From: Candidatus Hadersleviella danica
GTDB lineage: Bacteria; Chloroflexota; Anaerolineae; Promineifilales; Promineifilaceae
Reading direction: 5' to 3'
NCBI GenBank assembly: GCA_016711405.1
Contig: JADJSZ010000023.1
Coordinates: 1 to 7,828 of the forward strand
DNA length: 7,828 bases
The position numbers were made by a program, and so were the translations under genes. The notes under the pieces were generated by a model. That model saw only the letters and a program-made list of their open reading frames with translations, ran no database searches and had not been told where the DNA came from. The number at the start of each line of letters is the position of its first letter. Positions within the stretch are counted from its first letter, which is position 1. Below, in pieces: positions 6,590-7,828 of this stretch.

Positions 6590-6662
6590 TATTGGTTATT
6601 GGTTGCCCATAAGTTGTCCACCACCAACACCAATAACCAGTAACGAGTAACTAATAACCATC
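6590..6662. repeat. GGTTATTGG/CCAATAACC repeats at the 3' end of glpK
   Basis: A perfect 11-bp inverted repeat (TGGTTATTGGT at 6593-6603, ACCAATAACCA at 6629-6639) with a 25-base loop is followed by further related words (TAACGAGTAACTAATAACCA) up to 6660. The glpK stop codon (6653-6651) lies inside this tract. The words are the reverse complement of those after the penicillin-binding protein. The hairpin could end transcription, but no T-run follows it. Confidence 0.7.
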
Positions 6663-7828
6663 CTCTTCTTCTATCCAATCAAACGTTCTGGTAACAGCTT
6701 TTTGCCATTGGGCGAACAATTTGGTTGGTGCGGTGCTGGCTGGGTCAGGATGCCACTTCTGCCCCACGCCCCAATTGTCGCGCATCTCGGCCGTGTTCTG
6801 CCAAAACCCCACCGCCAACCCGCCGCATACGCCGCCCCAACGCCGTCGTCTCACTCACCAACGACCGAATCACCGCCACTCCCAACACATCCGCCTGAAA
6901 CTGCATCAACAACTCGTTGTAGACCATCCCCCCATCCACCTTCAACGCCTTCAGCGCCACCCCCGAATCAGCATTCATCGCATCCAACACCTCGCGCGTT
7001 TGGAACGCTGTCGCTTCCAACCCGCACCCACTGCACCAACGCTCCCGTGATGGCGATAGAACCTTCCAGTGCATACACGGCCGGTTCCCCCCCCAACTGG
7101 TAAGCCACCGTCGTCAGCAACCCATGCTTGGACTGGATAATCTCCCCGCCCGTGTTCAGAATCATAAAACAGCCCGTCCCATAGGTGTTCTTGGCCTCCC
7201 CCACCTCAAAACACGCCTGCCCCACTGTTGCCGCCTGCTGGTCGCCCAAATCTCCCGGCGGGGAATACGGCCGCCAAACGGCCGCTTCTTCAGGTATAGC
7301 CGTAAATCTCAGATGAAGAGGCGATGCGTGGCAGGAGGGCGAGGGGCACACCACGGCCGCGCAAATCGCCTCATCCCACTGCAACGTCTGCAAATCCATC
7401 AGCAACGTCCGGCTGGCATTGGTCACATCCGTCACATGGATGCGCCGTCCGCGCGCCCCTGTCAGGTTCCAAATCAGCCAGCTGTCCGTGTTGCCAAAAA
7501 GGCGTGGTTCCAGGTCCTCGGCCGCTTCGCGCACGGCGGCACGTTATCCAGCAAACAGCGCATCTTTACCTTGGAGAACAAGTGGCCAGCGGCACCCGGT
7601 TTAGGCGCGGAACCTGTCTCGGCGCCTTCGGCCGCCGTTCCGCACAAATCTTGTCCGTGCGCGTGCCTTGCGACACAATGGCATGGTGCAACGGCTGGCC
7701 TGTGCGCTTGTCCCACACCACCGTTGTCTCGCGCTGGTTGGTAATGCCCACGGCCGCCAACTCAGCGGCCGTTAGCCCCCGCCGTGCTGATGGCTTCGCG
7801 CACCACCTCTTACGTGCGCGTCCAAATC
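6651..7828 (-). pseudogene. glpK: Glycerol kinase, partial, frameshifted and internally deleted
   Basis: ATP-dependent phosphorylation of glycerol to glycerol 3-phosphate in the cytoplasm (FGGY kinase family). The gene runs off the right edge, so about 45 N-terminal residues are missing. Visible in order from high to low coordinates: AVGITNQRETTVVWDKRTGQP, KVRWLLDN-like signature 1 remains, LFGNTDSWLIWNLTG, HVTDVTNASRTLLMDLQTLQW, LLPRIASSSEIYG (shifted frame), GDLGDQQAATVGQ with the catalytic Asp, AKNTYGTGCFMILNTGGEI, LLTTVAY, YALEGSIAITGALVQW, then directly LEATAFQTREVLDAMNADSG, LKVDGGMVYNELLMQFQAD, TALGAAYAAGLAVGFWQN and WIEEEDGY plus stop. These match E. coli GlpK closely. Compared with that protein, about 63 residues are absent at about 7020, including PAFTGLGAPYW and most of FGGY signature 2. 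Six or more frameshifts are also present. Confidence 0.88.

Noticed and set aside
6702..7744. Long plus-strand proline-rich and arginine-rich frames
   Set aside because: They are antisense to glpK, which is recognised by many conserved motifs; GC-rich antisense frames stay open by chance.
1..7828. tRNA or rRNA genes
   Set aside because: No tRNA-like T-loop and anticodon arrangement or rRNA core sequence was noticed on either strand.

Overview
The window looks like a piece of a GC-rich bacterial genome that has taken up several lower-GC mobile elements. The host genes are a class A penicillin-binding protein of the PBP1C type on the + strand and a glycerol kinase on the - strand. Both are rich in the palindrome CGGCCG, which I count 25 times; it is absent from the left-hand transposon and from the body of the right-hand transposase. 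The host also carries short AT-rich and G-rich low-complexity repeats of a kind familiar from Chloroflexota and filamentous cyanobacteria. An uncultured Chloroflexota is my best guess for the organism, but this is weak inference.

Layout, left to right: (1) 5-1023, an IS1595-family (ISXO2-like) insertion sequence with 17-bp terminal inverted repeats and a frame-broken transposase. (2) 1024-1577, the remaining 3' part of a PQQ/WD40-like beta-propeller protein, cut by the insertion sequence. (3) 1566-2110, a minus-strand gene for an unrecognised small protein whose middle is an array of twelve 21-bp repeats (heptapeptide NLLPPNR), followed by a clear intrinsic terminator. (4) 2236-4731, the penicillin-binding protein. 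(5) 4732-6650, the space between the two convergent genes. Here a TTATTGG-type repeat carries a palindromic MITE-like element, which in turn contains an IS110-family element. (6) 6651-7828, the 3' part of glpK, whose 5' end lies beyond the window.

The most interesting object is the 240-base non-coding end of the IS110 element, upstream of its transposase. It folds into nested perfect stems with two hairpin loops. One loop reproduces, over 11 bases, the junction that would form if the element's two ends were joined in a circle. The other shares 7 bases with the interrupted target site. This is what a bridge RNA (guide RNA of IS110 recombinases) would be expected to show, and from it the element ends can be placed at a CT core.

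Every long coding sequence here is broken by frameshifts. Most of those I could resolve are one-base losses in short homopolymer runs. They affect transposons and housekeeping genes alike, so consensus error in the assembly is more likely than decay of all of them. A deletion of about 63 codons inside glpK is a different kind of change and may be real or a misassembly.
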